Below, piece by piece: positions 43,198 through 51,010 of a DNA stretch of 64,000 nt. Source of the stretch: Spirosoma arboris (lineage in GTDB: Bacteria; Bacteroidota; Bacteroidia; Cytophagales; Spirosomataceae); assembly GCF_009754945.1 (NCBI RefSeq), contig NZ_WPIN01000010.1:62001-126000 (forward strand), in the 5' to 3' direction. A model generated the notes under the pieces. It was not told the origin of the DNA. It ran no database searches and saw only the letters and a program-made list of their open reading frames with translations. A program made the position numbers and the translations under genes. Numbering within the stretch: position 1 is the first letter of the stretch; every line of letters begins with the position of its first letter.

Positions 43198-43794
43198 TTA
43201 ATTAAAGCTAAATAGCTGTTTAGGAGTAAGGCAGGCATCCAGTCTGATATCAGTAAGCTCAATATCGTCGATTTGTTCGACTGGATCGAATAGCGAAAGG
43301 CCCATCGTTAAACAGTCTGGTCGACAGTCGGCCAGAAAACGGTCATAGTAGCCCCCGCCATAACCAACGCGGTGTCCGCGTTTATCGAAGACCAGGAGTG
43401 GGACAAGAACCAGATCAATTAACTGGTTGTCAATGGCGGACTGCTGAGTCGCATCAATCGGTTCGGGAATGTCCCAGCGGTTTTTCTGTAAGCGAGTGTC
43501 TGCGTATAAAGGGTAGTGGGTAAGCTGATTAGACGTAATATCAGTTACCGAAACAGTAAATTTTAGTTGCGGAAACTGTTGCCAGATTGAGTTAATGATC
43601 AACCACGTATCAACTTCATGCTGCTTCTGAATCGGCAGAAACGTATGAATAAGGAGCGGATTGAAAGCTAATCCATTCTGAGTTAGAAAGTCTAGAAAAA
43701 GCTGCGCTATCGCCTGACTCCGATGATTAACTTCATCCAACGACAGGGTTTTCCGCCTGGTCAGAAACTCGCGACGTAGGTCAACTTTGTTCAT
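43198..43794 (-). CDS. 5-formyltetrahydrofolate cyclo-ligase
   Basis: The enzyme converts 5-formyl-THF to 5,10-methenyl-THF with ATP. The 198-aa protein has the N-terminal basic helix KVDLRREFLTRRKTL (K-x-x-x-R nucleotide contact), TFLPIQKQHEVDT, the conserved LVPLLVFDKRGHRVGYGGGYYDRFL block and LDACLTP. Length is normal. It lies 30 nt downstream of bshC on the same strand and is probably co-transcribed. The usual symbols are fau or ygfA. Confidence 0.94.
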   Translation of the reverse strand: MNKVDLRREFLTRRKTLSLDEVNHRSQAIAQLFLDFLTQNGLAFNPLLIHTFLPIQKQHEVDTWLIINSIWQQFPQLKFTVSVTDITSNQLTHYPLYADTRLQKNRWDIPEPIDATQQSAIDNQLIDLVLVPLLVFDKRGHRVGYGGGYYDRFLADCRPDCLTMGLSLFDPVEQIDDIELTDIRLDACLTPKQLFSFN

Positions 43795-43824
43795 ACACTC
43801 ACGACCGACTTCTATCTGTCGATT

Positions 43825-45372
43825 TTACTCTAAACAAAGCTGCATCCGGTAATCGAATGGATTAAAAGCGGCCAGCATTTTTTTGAGGAAATGGCGATCA
43901 TTCAGGTAAAACGTTAGGAAGTTTTCGTTCCGCTCCTGCAAGCCACCGTTTGGAAAAAGCTCGTTTTTAACCGTCAATAATTGCCGAACACCCGTCTCCT
44001 GATTTCGCTCCTCGGCCCGTCGCATTTTCTTTTCGAGTCGGGCAACAGCGTTGGCAAACCGCTTGGTTTCGGCCAGAACTGCCTTTTCGAGCGTTGGGTC
44101 AACCATCTGCGCTTTGTGTAGAATAGCATCCAGCGCTTTATTTACGGTTTTGTTCTCGTTGTCGAACTTGAGTGCGTGCCGGGAATGATGTTCAACGTAA
44201 GCGTGCTTAAGCGTAAGCGTATCCTGGAAGAGTTCTTCGGGGGTAAGACCAAGCTTGCTGATACGTTTTGCGCTTACCGATGGAACGTACATGGCAAAGT
44301 TACGCGGCATCAATATGGGGAATGCCGTTTGAAAGTGCTCGAAAACTCCTTTCAACTGTAACCAATAAGGTACTTCCGATGGTCCGCCGATATAGGCCAG
44401 ATTGGGTAAAATAGTCTCCTGATAGAGCGGACGCAGAACGACATTCGGACTGAATCGTTCGGGGTGTTCGTCTAATATGCCCAGCAACTCGCTTTCCGAA
44501 AACTTTAGCTTGGTATTTACTACTTTGTAGGTGCCATCTTCTTTGCGTTCAATACGTTCACGAAGTTGGTCATCCAGATAAAACAAGTTGATATCGCGTG
44601 GCGTAATAACCGTTTTGTAGCCTAGCGCTTCCAGCGCCTGCGTTTTTTGTTGAACCAACTCACCTGAGTGATGCTCTATAAGTTCATCACGCATAACGGG
44701 GGCAAAAACGCCCTTGAGTGCGGCATCGTCGGCATCTAAACAGACCAGGCCTTCGGCTCCAAATAACTCATTGATGTAATACCGGACAGCATTGGCTAGT
44801 GTATCCTGCTTGAGGTAGGATTCTTCAAACAGCGTTAATTTTTCGGGAATTTCAGCAAACAGCGTTTTTAGCTCCTTTGGATTCATGCGCCCAACGGCAC
44901 CACGCTGTTCGGTTTGCCAGGCGTAACTTCTACCAAACATCGAAAAATGGTTGATTTCGGCGAAGTCATGGTCTTCGGTCGCCATCCAGTAAACCGGCAC
45001 AAAATTGTAATCGGGATAGGTTTCTTTCAGCTTTCGAGCCAGGTTAATGGTCGTAATAAGCTTATAAACGATATAGAGTGGCCCTGTAAAAATATTCAGT
45101 TGATGACCCGTCGTGACGGTAAACGTATTGGGCTGAAGCAGGATTGAAAAATCAGGTTTGTTGGTAATAGTCTGATATTGGCGCTCAAGCGCATCTACTA
45201 AAACCTGTCGTTTTGATGTATCAAATGACTTATCGGCTATCTGCCCGCCAAAAGCAGCTACCTCTGGAAAACGATTGTAAAAAGGAGTTAAACTATCTTT
45301 TTTGTTGATGTAATCGAGGAATAGTGACGAAAACTGGCCGGTTGAGGTAAGCGGCAGGTACTGACAGTCCAT
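43825..45372 (-). CDS. bshC: Bacillithiol biosynthesis cysteine-adding enzyme BshC
   Basis: The 515-aa protein matches BshC in length and motifs: TVTTGHQLNIFTGPLYIVYKLITTINLA, FVPVYWMATEDHDFAEINH, GLVCLDADD, VLRPLYQETILPNLAYIGGPSEVPYWLQL and PILMPRNFAMYV. BshC adds cysteine to GlcN-malate in the last step of bacillithiol synthesis, so this organism probably uses bacillithiol as its low-molecular-weight thiol; bshA and bshB are not in the window. The C-terminal region (about 400-470) is a long coiled coil. Transcription starts after the rimO terminator. Confidence 0.95.
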   Translation of the reverse strand: MDCQYLPLTSTGQFSSLFLDYINKKDSLTPFYNRFPEVAAFGGQIADKSFDTSKRQVLVDALERQYQTITNKPDFSILLQPNTFTVTTGHQLNIFTGPLYIVYKLITTINLARKLKETYPDYNFVPVYWMATEDHDFAEINHFSMFGRSYAWQTEQRGAVGRMNPKELKTLFAEIPEKLTLFEESYLKQDTLANAVRYYINELFGAEGLVCLDADDAALKGVFAPVMRDELIEHHSGELVQQKTQALEALGYKTVITPRDINLFYLDDQLRERIERKEDGTYKVVNTKLKFSESELLGILDEHPERFSPNVVLRPLYQETILPNLAYIGGPSEVPYWLQLKGVFEHFQTAFPILMPRNFAMYVPSVSAKRISKLGLTPEELFQDTLTLKHAYVEHHSRHALKFDNENKTVNKALDAILHKAQMVDPTLEKAVLAETKRFANAVARLEKKMRRAEERNQETGVRQLLTVKNELFPNGGLQERNENFLTFYLNDRHFLKKMLAAFNPFDYRMQLCLE

Positions 45373-45414
45373 GCGATGGGCGGGGGTTGGGATTTATTCG
45401 GCTCAACAACGGAA

Positions 45415-45460
45415 AAACCCGCAAGGTTCGGGTTGTATATCTCGATCCACTTGCGGGTTT
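45415..45460 (-). terminator. Intrinsic terminator of rimO
   Basis: AAACCCGCAAG (45415-45425) pairs perfectly with CTTGCGGGTTT (45450-45460), and on the minus strand the stem is followed by T5. It lies 8 nt past the rimO stop. Confidence 0.85.
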
Positions 45461-45467
45461 ATAAAAC

Positions 45468-46778
45468 TTAGGAAACAATCTCCCCGTATAAATCAAAATC
45501 TTCAGCGCGGTCAATCCGCACATTGGCAAAATCTCCTTGCCTGACGTACTGTGCAGCAGGTACTAACACTTCGTTATCTACCTCGGGCGAGTCTGCTTCT
45601 GTGCGGCCAATGAAATAACCACCTTCTTTTCGATCAAAGAGCACTTTGTAGGTTTGGCCAACTTTCTGTTGATTCAGTTCCTGCGAAATGCCTTGCTGAA
45701 GTTCCATCAGCTCATCGGCGCGTTCCTGTTTGATTTCGTCTGGAACATCGTCTGGCATCGTATACGAGTGTGTTTGGTCTTCGTGCGAGTAGGTAAACAC
45801 GCCCATCCGGTCGAAACGCATCCGTTCCACGAACTCGTAAGTCTCGCCAAACATGGCTTCTGTTTCGCCAGGGTGACCCACAATCAATGTTGTACGGAGC
45901 GTGATGCCAGGCACTCGATCGCGAATGGTATGAATTAAATCCTCTGTTTTCTCGCGTGTAATGCCTCGACGCATAAGTTTCAGTAACTCAGTCGAGCCGG
46001 TTTGCAGCGGCATATCCAGGTAATTGCAAACGTTTGGACGGTCGCGCATGACGTCCAATACTTCAAGTGGGAAACCCGATGGATAGGCGTATTGTAAGCG
46101 AATCCAATCAATACCTTCTACATCGGCCAGCTGGTTTATGAGATCAGCGAGATTTCGTTTTTTATAGAGATCAAGGCCGTAGTAAGTCAGATCCTGAGCG
46201 ATTAAAATCAACTCTTTAGTGCCACGTCGGGCTAAGGATTTCGCTTCTGTTACTAGCTCGTCCATCGGGCGCGATACGTGTCCACCACGCATAAGCGGAA
46301 TGGCACAGAACGAACAAGGCCGGTCGCAGCCTTCGGCAATTTTCAGATAAGCGTAGTGGGCTGGTGTTGTCAGAAGTCGTTCGCCAACGAGTTCGTGCTT
46401 GTAATCGGCACGAAGGGTTTTCAGCATTCGGGGCAACTCGTTGGTACCAAACCAGGCATCAACGGTCGGCATTTCGATTTCGAGTTCATCTTTGTACCGG
46501 TGCGAAAGACAGCCCGTTACGTAAACTTTATCCACAATGCCTGCTTCCTTGGCATCTACATAGCGCAGAATCGTGTTGATCGACTCTTCTTTGGCATTGT
46601 CGATGAAACCGCACGTATTGATCACGACAATGTTGGCGTCATCTTTCTTCGATTCGTGCGTCACGTTCATACCGTTGCCCTTGAGTTGCGTAAATAGCAC
46701 CTCCGAATCCACAAGGTTCTTTGAGCAACCAAGCGTGACAATATTGATTTTATTAGTACGTACTCCTTTGGTTTTCAT
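45468..46778 (-). CDS. rimO: Ribosomal protein S12 methylthiotransferase
   Basis: This radical-SAM enzyme methylthiolates the conserved Asp of ribosomal protein S12. The 436-aa protein from MKTKGVRTNKINIVTLGC has the N-terminal cluster cysteines Cys18, Cys56 and Cys90 and radical-SAM Cys151, Cys155 and Cys158 in CDRPCSFC. A C-terminal TRAM domain ends VRIDRAEDFDLYGEIV. The frame is open 36 nt further upstream, but that extension is encoded by the REP-like repeat, so 46778 is the start. It follows the ftsY-lipoprotein pair on the same strand. Confidence 0.96.
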   Translation of the reverse strand: MKTKGVRTNKINIVTLGCSKNLVDSEVLFTQLKGNGMNVTHESKKDDANIVVINTCGFIDNAKEESINTILRYVDAKEAGIVDKVYVTGCLSHRYKDELEIEMPTVDAWFGTNELPRMLKTLRADYKHELVGERLLTTPAHYAYLKIAEGCDRPCSFCAIPLMRGGHVSRPMDELVTEAKSLARRGTKELILIAQDLTYYGLDLYKKRNLADLINQLADVEGIDWIRLQYAYPSGFPLEVLDVMRDRPNVCNYLDMPLQTGSTELLKLMRRGITREKTEDLIHTIRDRVPGITLRTTLIVGHPGETEAMFGETYEFVERMRFDRMGVFTYSHEDQTHSYTMPDDVPDEIKQERADELMELQQGISQELNQQKVGQTYKVLFDRKEGGYFIGRTEADSPEVDNEVLVPAAQYVRQGDFANVRIDRAEDFDLYGEIVS

Positions 46779-46780
46779 TA

Positions 46781-46850
46781 GTAACGCGGGTGGAAACCCG
46801 CGATTTATATTCAAAAGCGCTTCTTCCGCTCCGGCGGACTGTCCGCGTTA
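46781..46850. repeat. REP-like composite repeat (copy A)
   Basis: Outer ends TAACGCGG (46782-46789) and CCGCGTTA (46843-46850) are complementary. Inside are the perfect hairpin GCGGGT-GGAA-ACCCGC (46786-46801), a short AGCG/CGCT hairpin (46816-46830) and GCGGA-CTG-TCCGC (46834-46846). It fills the gap between the lipoprotein and rimO genes and ends 2 nt before the rimO start. Confidence 0.8.
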
Positions 46851-46852
46851 AA

Positions 46853-47335
46853 TTAAAACACTGCCTGATGCGTAATCTCAACTTTTATCTGTGCTGTCTT
46901 ATTTTTCTCGACAGTCACTGGAAAAATATTGTTCTTCGTGTCGTACAAGTTGGCATATAAGCCTTTCGGTTCCTGCACGATCACCGAATAGCGTCCAGTG
47001 GGCAGGCTGACACAGAACGTACCATCTTTCTCTGATTTAATAGTTTTAATAGGCTTGGCTGCTCCAACGGAATTAATAAAGCCGTTATCCCCTGCTTCCA
47101 CCTGGCTCATATTCAACAATGGAAAAATAAGTACCTCACGCTCAACAGGAGAACCGGTAGCGTTAGACTTTGGAGAATCTGGGCCCGGCATATGATTACC
47201 TCGCTTTACTAGTACGGTTCCACAAATCCCCTGAACAGCAATCGATTTTGTTATTTTTCGACGGTGATTTTTCTGGGCACAGGTCGTCAATGAAAAGCCA
47301 AGAAGTAAAGCCAGTAAGATGGATGAGATGCGCAT
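46853..47335 (-). CDS. Hypothetical lipoprotein with a carboxypeptidase-regulatory-like domain
   Basis: The 160-aa protein begins with SILLALLLGFSLTTC (Cys at about residue 19), a lipoprotein signal. The mature part has a CarboxypepD_reg-like or SpaA-like beta sandwich: IAVQGICGTVLVKRGNHMPGPDSPKS..., EKDGTFCVSLPTGRYSVIVQEPKGLYANLYD and ITVE-type strands. Such domains stiffen or adorn cell-surface proteins. Its ATG overlaps the ftsY stop by one base (TAATG), so it is translationally coupled to ftsY, an odd partner with no known connection. Confidence 0.75.
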   Translation of the reverse strand: MRISSILLALLLGFSLTTCAQKNHRRKITKSIAVQGICGTVLVKRGNHMPGPDSPKSNATGSPVEREVLIFPLLNMSQVEAGDNGFINSVGAAKPIKTIKSEKDGTFCVSLPTGRYSVIVQEPKGLYANLYDTKNNIFPVTVEKNKTAQIKVEITHQAVF

Positions 47336-48291
47336 TATTTCTTAAAGAACGAATCCACAAACTCCATTTTATTGAAAGTTTGTAAATCCTCGATTTTCTC
47401 ACCGACGCCAATGTATTTAACCGGAATTTTGAACTGATCCGAAATGCCGATAACTACGCCACCTTTAGCTGTACCATCTAACTTAGTGATAGCGAGTGCT
47501 GTAACTTCCGTTGCCTTAGTGAATTCTGTTGCCTGGATAAACGCATTCTGACCGGTCGATCCGTCAAGAACGAGAAGAACCTCATGCGGTGCATCAGGAG
47601 TAACCTTTTGCATAACCCGTTTAATTTTGGTCAACTCGTTCATCAGGTTGATTTTGGTATGAAGTCGACCAGCTGTGTCGATGATGACCACATCGGCATT
47701 CATATCGGTTGCTTTTTTCACCGCATCAAATGCTACAGCTGAAGGATCGGTATTCATACCGTGCGAAATGACCGGCACACCTACGCGATCACCCCAGAGT
47801 TTGAGCTGATCAACAGCTGCTGCCCGGAACGTATCGCCTGCGCCGAGCACTACCTGTTTGCCCCGCTTGTGGAATTGGGCGGCTAGTTTGCCAATTGTCG
47901 TGGTCTTACCTACACCATTGACACCTACGACCATAATTACATACGGCTTTTTGCCAACGGGTAAATCAAAGTCATCCGGGACGTCGGAGGTGTTATTATC
48001 TGAAAGCAACGCGGCAATTTCTTCGCGAAGAATTCGGTCGAGTTCGTCGGTGCCCATGTATTTATCGCGGGCAACACGTTCTTCAATTCGACGAATAATC
48101 TTAACAGTCGTTTCAACGCCTACATCCGACGAAATCAGAACGTTTTCAACTTCGTCAAGAACTTCTTCGTCAACGGTCGACTTGCCAACGACGGCTCGGC
48201 CAAGTTTCGAGAAAAAACTGTCTTTCGTTTTCTCTAACCCTTTGTCGAGTGTTTCTTTTTTTTCTTTCGAGAATAAGCCAAATAAAGCCAT
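47335..48291 (-). CDS. ftsY: Signal recognition particle receptor FtsY
   Basis: This is the SRP docking GTPase of the membrane-protein insertion route. The 318-aa protein has a short charged A region (residues 1-25), a four-helix N domain (about 26-100) and a G domain. The G domain has the P-loop GVNGVGKTTTIGKLA (about 123-137), GDTFRAAAVDQLKLW, IDTAGRLHTKINLMNEL, ALTKLDGTAKGGVV and KYIGVGEKIEDLQTF. The short A domain is typical for Bacteroidota. A terminator separates it from DUF4295-rpmG upstream; the lipoprotein gene downstream is coupled. Confidence 0.97.
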   Translation of the reverse strand: MALFGLFSKEKKETLDKGLEKTKDSFFSKLGRAVVGKSTVDEEVLDEVENVLISSDVGVETTVKIIRRIEERVARDKYMGTDELDRILREEIAALLSDNNTSDVPDDFDLPVGKKPYVIMVVGVNGVGKTTTIGKLAAQFHKRGKQVVLGAGDTFRAAAVDQLKLWGDRVGVPVISHGMNTDPSAVAFDAVKKATDMNADVVIIDTAGRLHTKINLMNELTKIKRVMQKVTPDAPHEVLLVLDGSTGQNAFIQATEFTKATEVTALAITKLDGTAKGGVVIGISDQFKIPVKYIGVGEKIEDLQTFNKMEFVDSFFKK

Positions 48292-48433
48292 AATATACAG
48301 GGTCGCCGTGCGGTCGTGAGTCGATAGTGGATTAGCAATGAGTCATTAACCTACTAACGTCAAGATCATTACTACTAGAAGACGGCATAGGCAGTTGACT
48401 ATTGACTGGTTCAACAAAACTATAGCAAAAAAA

Positions 48434-48462
48434 GTCCCACAGAGCCATGAAGGCTGTGGGAC
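48434..48462 (-). terminator. Terminator of the rpmG-DUF4295 unit
   Basis: GTCCCACAG (48434-48442) pairs with CTGTGGGAC (48454-48462), followed on the minus strand by a seven-T run. Confidence 0.9.
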
Positions 48463-48528
48463 AAATTTCTTTGTACAGAAAGGGTTTGCCGATGCGACGG
48501 TTCGTCGACGCGATTGACGTAAGCAAGG

Positions 48529-48684
48529 TTAGCTTTTCAGCGCAGCCTGAACTTCATCAACTGGGACCATTTCTTCTTTGAAGGTGTACGCGCCGGTTTT
48601 GGGCGATTTCACGGCTTTGATGATTTTGGCGAATGCCTTACCGTTATCCTTCGTTTTCAGGGTTGCAACTACCTTTTTTGCCAT
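48529..48684 (-). CDS. DUF4295 family protein
   Basis: The 51-aa basic protein MAKKVVATLKTKDNGKAFAK... matches DUF4295, a short Bacteroidota family nearly always found beside rpmG and ftsY. Many Lys residues and this gene order suggest a ribosome-associated small protein, but no function is established. It follows rpmG after 92 nt of repeat-rich spacer (GTTTACGG and CCGAAAACT words). Confidence 0.9.
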   Translation of the reverse strand: MAKKVVATLKTKDNGKAFAKIIKAVKSPKTGAYTFKEEMVPVDEVQAALKS

Positions 48685-48776
48685 GTCGATTTTGTAGTTT
48701 ACGGTTTACGGTTCTCGGTTTTCGGATGCAGTATCAGATACTATCTGCTGTAAACCGAAAACTATAAACCTAAAAC

Positions 48777-48962
48777 CTATTTAATTTCTTTATGTACCGT
48801 TACTTTCTTCAGGAACGGATTGTATTTCTTCCGTTCGATACGCGCCGGCGTATTTTTCCGGTTTTTCGTGGTGATGTACCGGGACATGCCGGGTACACCG
48901 CTGTCTTTCTGCTCGGTGCATTCCAGAATAACCTGGATTCTATTGGCGCCTTTCTTTGCCAT
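48777..48962 (-). CDS. rpmG: 50S ribosomal protein L33
   Basis: The 61-aa protein from MAKKGANRIQVILECTE has the L33 pattern ILECTEQKDSG, SRYITTKNRKNTPARIERKKYNPFLKK. It has a single Cys, so it is a form without the CxxC zinc knuckle. The frame is open 33 nt upstream, but a good promoter lies there. rpmB, which often precedes rpmG in this phylum, is absent here; the upstream neighbour is divergent nuoD. Confidence 0.95.
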   Translation of the reverse strand: MAKKGANRIQVILECTEQKDSGVPGMSRYITTKNRKNTPARIERKKYNPFLKKVTVHKEIK

Positions 48963-48992
48963 CGCTAATGTTCGTTTTCTCGATAAGGAGCG

Positions 48993-49023
48993 CAAAGGTA
49001 CGAAATCACTTTCATTTAGCCAA
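48993..49023 (-). promoter_or_regulatory. Promoter of rpmG-DUF4295
   Basis: On the minus strand TTG (49021-49023), 20 nt and TACCTTTG (48993-49000). This predicts a start near 48986 and a leader of about 25 nt. Confidence 0.6.
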
Positions 49024-49081
49024 TAGCTTCTTAATAAAAACTGATGATTTGTAGTGAATTAGGTCGGAAAAGCACGTAAAG

Positions 49082-49113
49082 TTTGGCAATAGGATTCCCT
49101 ATTTCGACCTTTG
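49082..49113 (+). promoter_or_regulatory. Promoter of nuoD
   Basis: TTTG (49082-49085), 20 nt and GACCTTTG (49106-49113). The predicted start near 49120 is 0-2 nt before ATG 49122, so the mRNA may be leaderless. Confidence 0.5.
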
Positions 49114-49121
49114 ATCTTGTC

Positions 49122-50342
49122 ATGACCATGCAAACAATTCAATACGAGTACGCTCCCGGCCATTTTCGGACCTCAGAACCCACTGTCTATCGACCCGATA
49201 TGTTGCAGGAGGGGGAGATGATTCTTAACATGGGACCGCAACACCCCTCAACGCATGGCGTGCTTCGATTAGAGGTAGTTACGGATGGAGAAATCATTGT
49301 TGACGTAGTGCCACACCTTGGTTATCTGCACCGCTGTTTTGAGAAACATGCTCAGTCGCTGCCTTTTAACCAGACAATTCCGTTCGTAGATCGGCTCGAT
49401 TATCTGGCCGCTATGAATTGCGAACATGCCTTTGTCATGGGCGTTGAACGAATGCTCGGTATTCAGAATGATATTCCCAAGCGTACCGAATACATCCGTG
49501 TACTGGTGGCCGAACTGAACCGGATAGCCGCACACTTTGTCGGCATTGGTACGTATGCGCTCGATATCGGGGCTTATACACCTTTTCTCTGGCTCATGCG
49601 CGATCGGGAACACATCCAACGGCTACTCGAATGGGTGAGTGGCGCCCGGATGTTGTACAATTATATTTGGGTAGGGGGCTTGTTTTATGATCTTCCGGTA
49701 GGTTTTGAGGAACGATGCCGGGAATTTATTACCTATCTAAAACCCAAATTAGTGGAGTTGCAACAACTCGTCATCGAAAACGAAATTTTCGTGAAGCGGA
49801 CTGCTAATGTAGGGGTACTTCCGTTGCCTGTTGCTATCAATTATGGTTGCACAGGTCCCATGCTACGTGGTTCGGGGTTGCGATATGATCTGCGCCGGGT
49901 AGATGGCTATTCCGTTTACCCTGAGTTAGAGTTCGATATTCCAATTGGCGAAGGGAAAATGGGGGTTGTAGGCGATTGTTGGGACCGAAACAATGTTCGC
50001 GTGCTGGAATGTCATGAATCCATCCGTATCATTGAGCAGTGCCTCGATCAACTCACCGGCAACCATCGACGCACTCGCGACTATGATCCACAAGCGGTTG
50101 TGCCGAAGAAGATTCGGCCGAAGGCGATGGATTTTTATGCCCGTGCTGAGAGCGCCAAGGGTGAACTGGGCTTTTTCTTCCGTACTGATGGAAAATCAGA
50201 TGTTCCGGTACGTTGTAAATCCCGCTCATGCTGTTTTCATAATCTGTCGGTCATTCACGAAATCAGCCGGGGCGCTATGTTAGCTGATTTGGTGGCTATA
50301 ATTGGATCAATTGATGTGGTAATGGGAGAGGTAGATCGGTAA
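49122..50342 (+). CDS. nuoD: NADH-quinone oxidoreductase subunit D, solitary
   Basis: The 406-aa protein is the 49-kDa subunit of complex I, which lines the quinone site between the hydrophilic and membrane arms. Typical blocks are MGPQHPSTHGVLRLEVVTDGE, VPHLGYLHRCFEKHAQ, RLDYLAAMNCEHAFVMGVE, GCTGPMLRGSGLRYDLR and RCKSRSCCFHNLSVIHEISRGAMLADLVAIIGSIDVVMGEVDR. No other nuo genes adjoin. An upstream in-frame start lies inside the promoter and is rejected; 49128 is a second possible start. It converges on hpt with 9 nt between stops and no terminator. Confidence 0.95.
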   Translation: MTMQTIQYEYAPGHFRTSEPTVYRPDMLQEGEMILNMGPQHPSTHGVLRLEVVTDGEIIVDVVPHLGYLHRCFEKHAQSLPFNQTIPFVDRLDYLAAMNCEHAFVMGVERMLGIQNDIPKRTEYIRVLVAELNRIAAHFVGIGTYALDIGAYTPFLWLMRDREHIQRLLEWVSGARMLYNYIWVGGLFYDLPVGFEERCREFITYLKPKLVELQQLVIENEIFVKRTANVGVLPLPVAINYGCTGPMLRGSGLRYDLRRVDGYSVYPELEFDIPIGEGKMGVVGDCWDRNNVRVLECHESIRIIEQCLDQLTGNHRRTRDYDPQAVVPKKIRPKAMDFYARAESAKGELGFFFRTDGKSDVPVRCKSRSCCFHNLSVIHEISRGAMLADLVAIIGSIDVVMGEVDR

Positions 50343-50351
50343 TGCCTCGTC

Positions 50352-50879
50352 TTATTCCAATACTAAAATATCAGGCGTATTCCGCCCTAAACCATCATAG
50401 TCCAAACCGTAACCAAGTACAAATTTATTCTCAATCTCAAAGCCAACGTACTGTAAATCAATTGGATTTCGGAGAGCTTCCGGTTTAAATAGTAACGTAG
50501 CAATAGCAAGCGAAGCCGGACTCTGCGCCTGAAGTTGATCACGGATATCACCGAGTGTTTTGCCCGTATCGACAATATCTTCGACTACGATTAAGTCGCG
50601 ACCAGCAACTGACTCAGTTAAGCCAAGAATTTCCTTGAGCTGCCCAGTTGACTCGGTTCCTTTGTAAGACGAAACTCGGAGAAACGTGATTTCGCAGGGA
50701 ATCGTTAACTGCTTAGCTAAGTCTGCCGCAAACAGAAAGGCCCCATTCAGGACAACGACCATGAGCGGAGTTTTGCCAGCATACGCCTGGTTAATCTGTT
50801 CGGCCAGTTCCTGAATGCGCGTCTGAATGGCTTCGGCGGTAATAAACGGGACGAACGTTTTGTCTTTTATGGTTATCAT
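50352..50879 (-). CDS. hpt: Hypoxanthine phosphoribosyltransferase
   Basis: This salvage enzyme joins hypoxanthine (and often guanine) with PRPP. The 175-aa protein from MITIKDKTFVPFI has LMVVVLNGAFLFAADLAKQL (pyrophosphate loop), LRVSSYKGTESTGQLKEIL (flexible loop) and the PRPP motif IVVEDIVDTGKTL. NKFVLGYGLDYDGLGRNTPDILVLE closes the protein. A longer frame from 50930 would run through a good promoter and is rejected. Confidence 0.94.
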   Translation of the reverse strand: MITIKDKTFVPFITAEAIQTRIQELAEQINQAYAGKTPLMVVVLNGAFLFAADLAKQLTIPCEITFLRVSSYKGTESTGQLKEILGLTESVAGRDLIVVEDIVDTGKTLGDIRDQLQAQSPASLAIATLLFKPEALRNPIDLQYVGFEIENKFVLGYGLDYDGLGRNTPDILVLE

Positions 50880-50898
50880 ATCAGCGTCTGTGGGGCGG

Positions 50899-50931
50899 CA
50901 AAGATACGTTGATACAGAGGTCGTGGACAAA
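50899..50931 (-). promoter_or_regulatory. Promoter of hpt
   Basis: On the minus strand TTTG (50928-50931), 21 nt and TATCTTTG (50899-50906), a full -7 match. The predicted leader is about 13 nt. Confidence 0.6.
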
Positions 50932-51010
50932 AAAATGATGGAAAAATAACGATTGGCAAACGCACAGCCGATGGATTACGTTGATATACTAACCAATTGA
51001 TTTTGACGAA

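Noticed and set aside
46779..46814. Twelve-residue N-terminal extension of RimO
   Set aside because: It is encoded entirely by the REP-like repeat, and the next Met matches the family start.
48332..48526. 64-aa minus-strand frame downstream of DUF4295
   Set aside because: It runs across the rpmG-DUF4295 terminator hairpin and has no family features.
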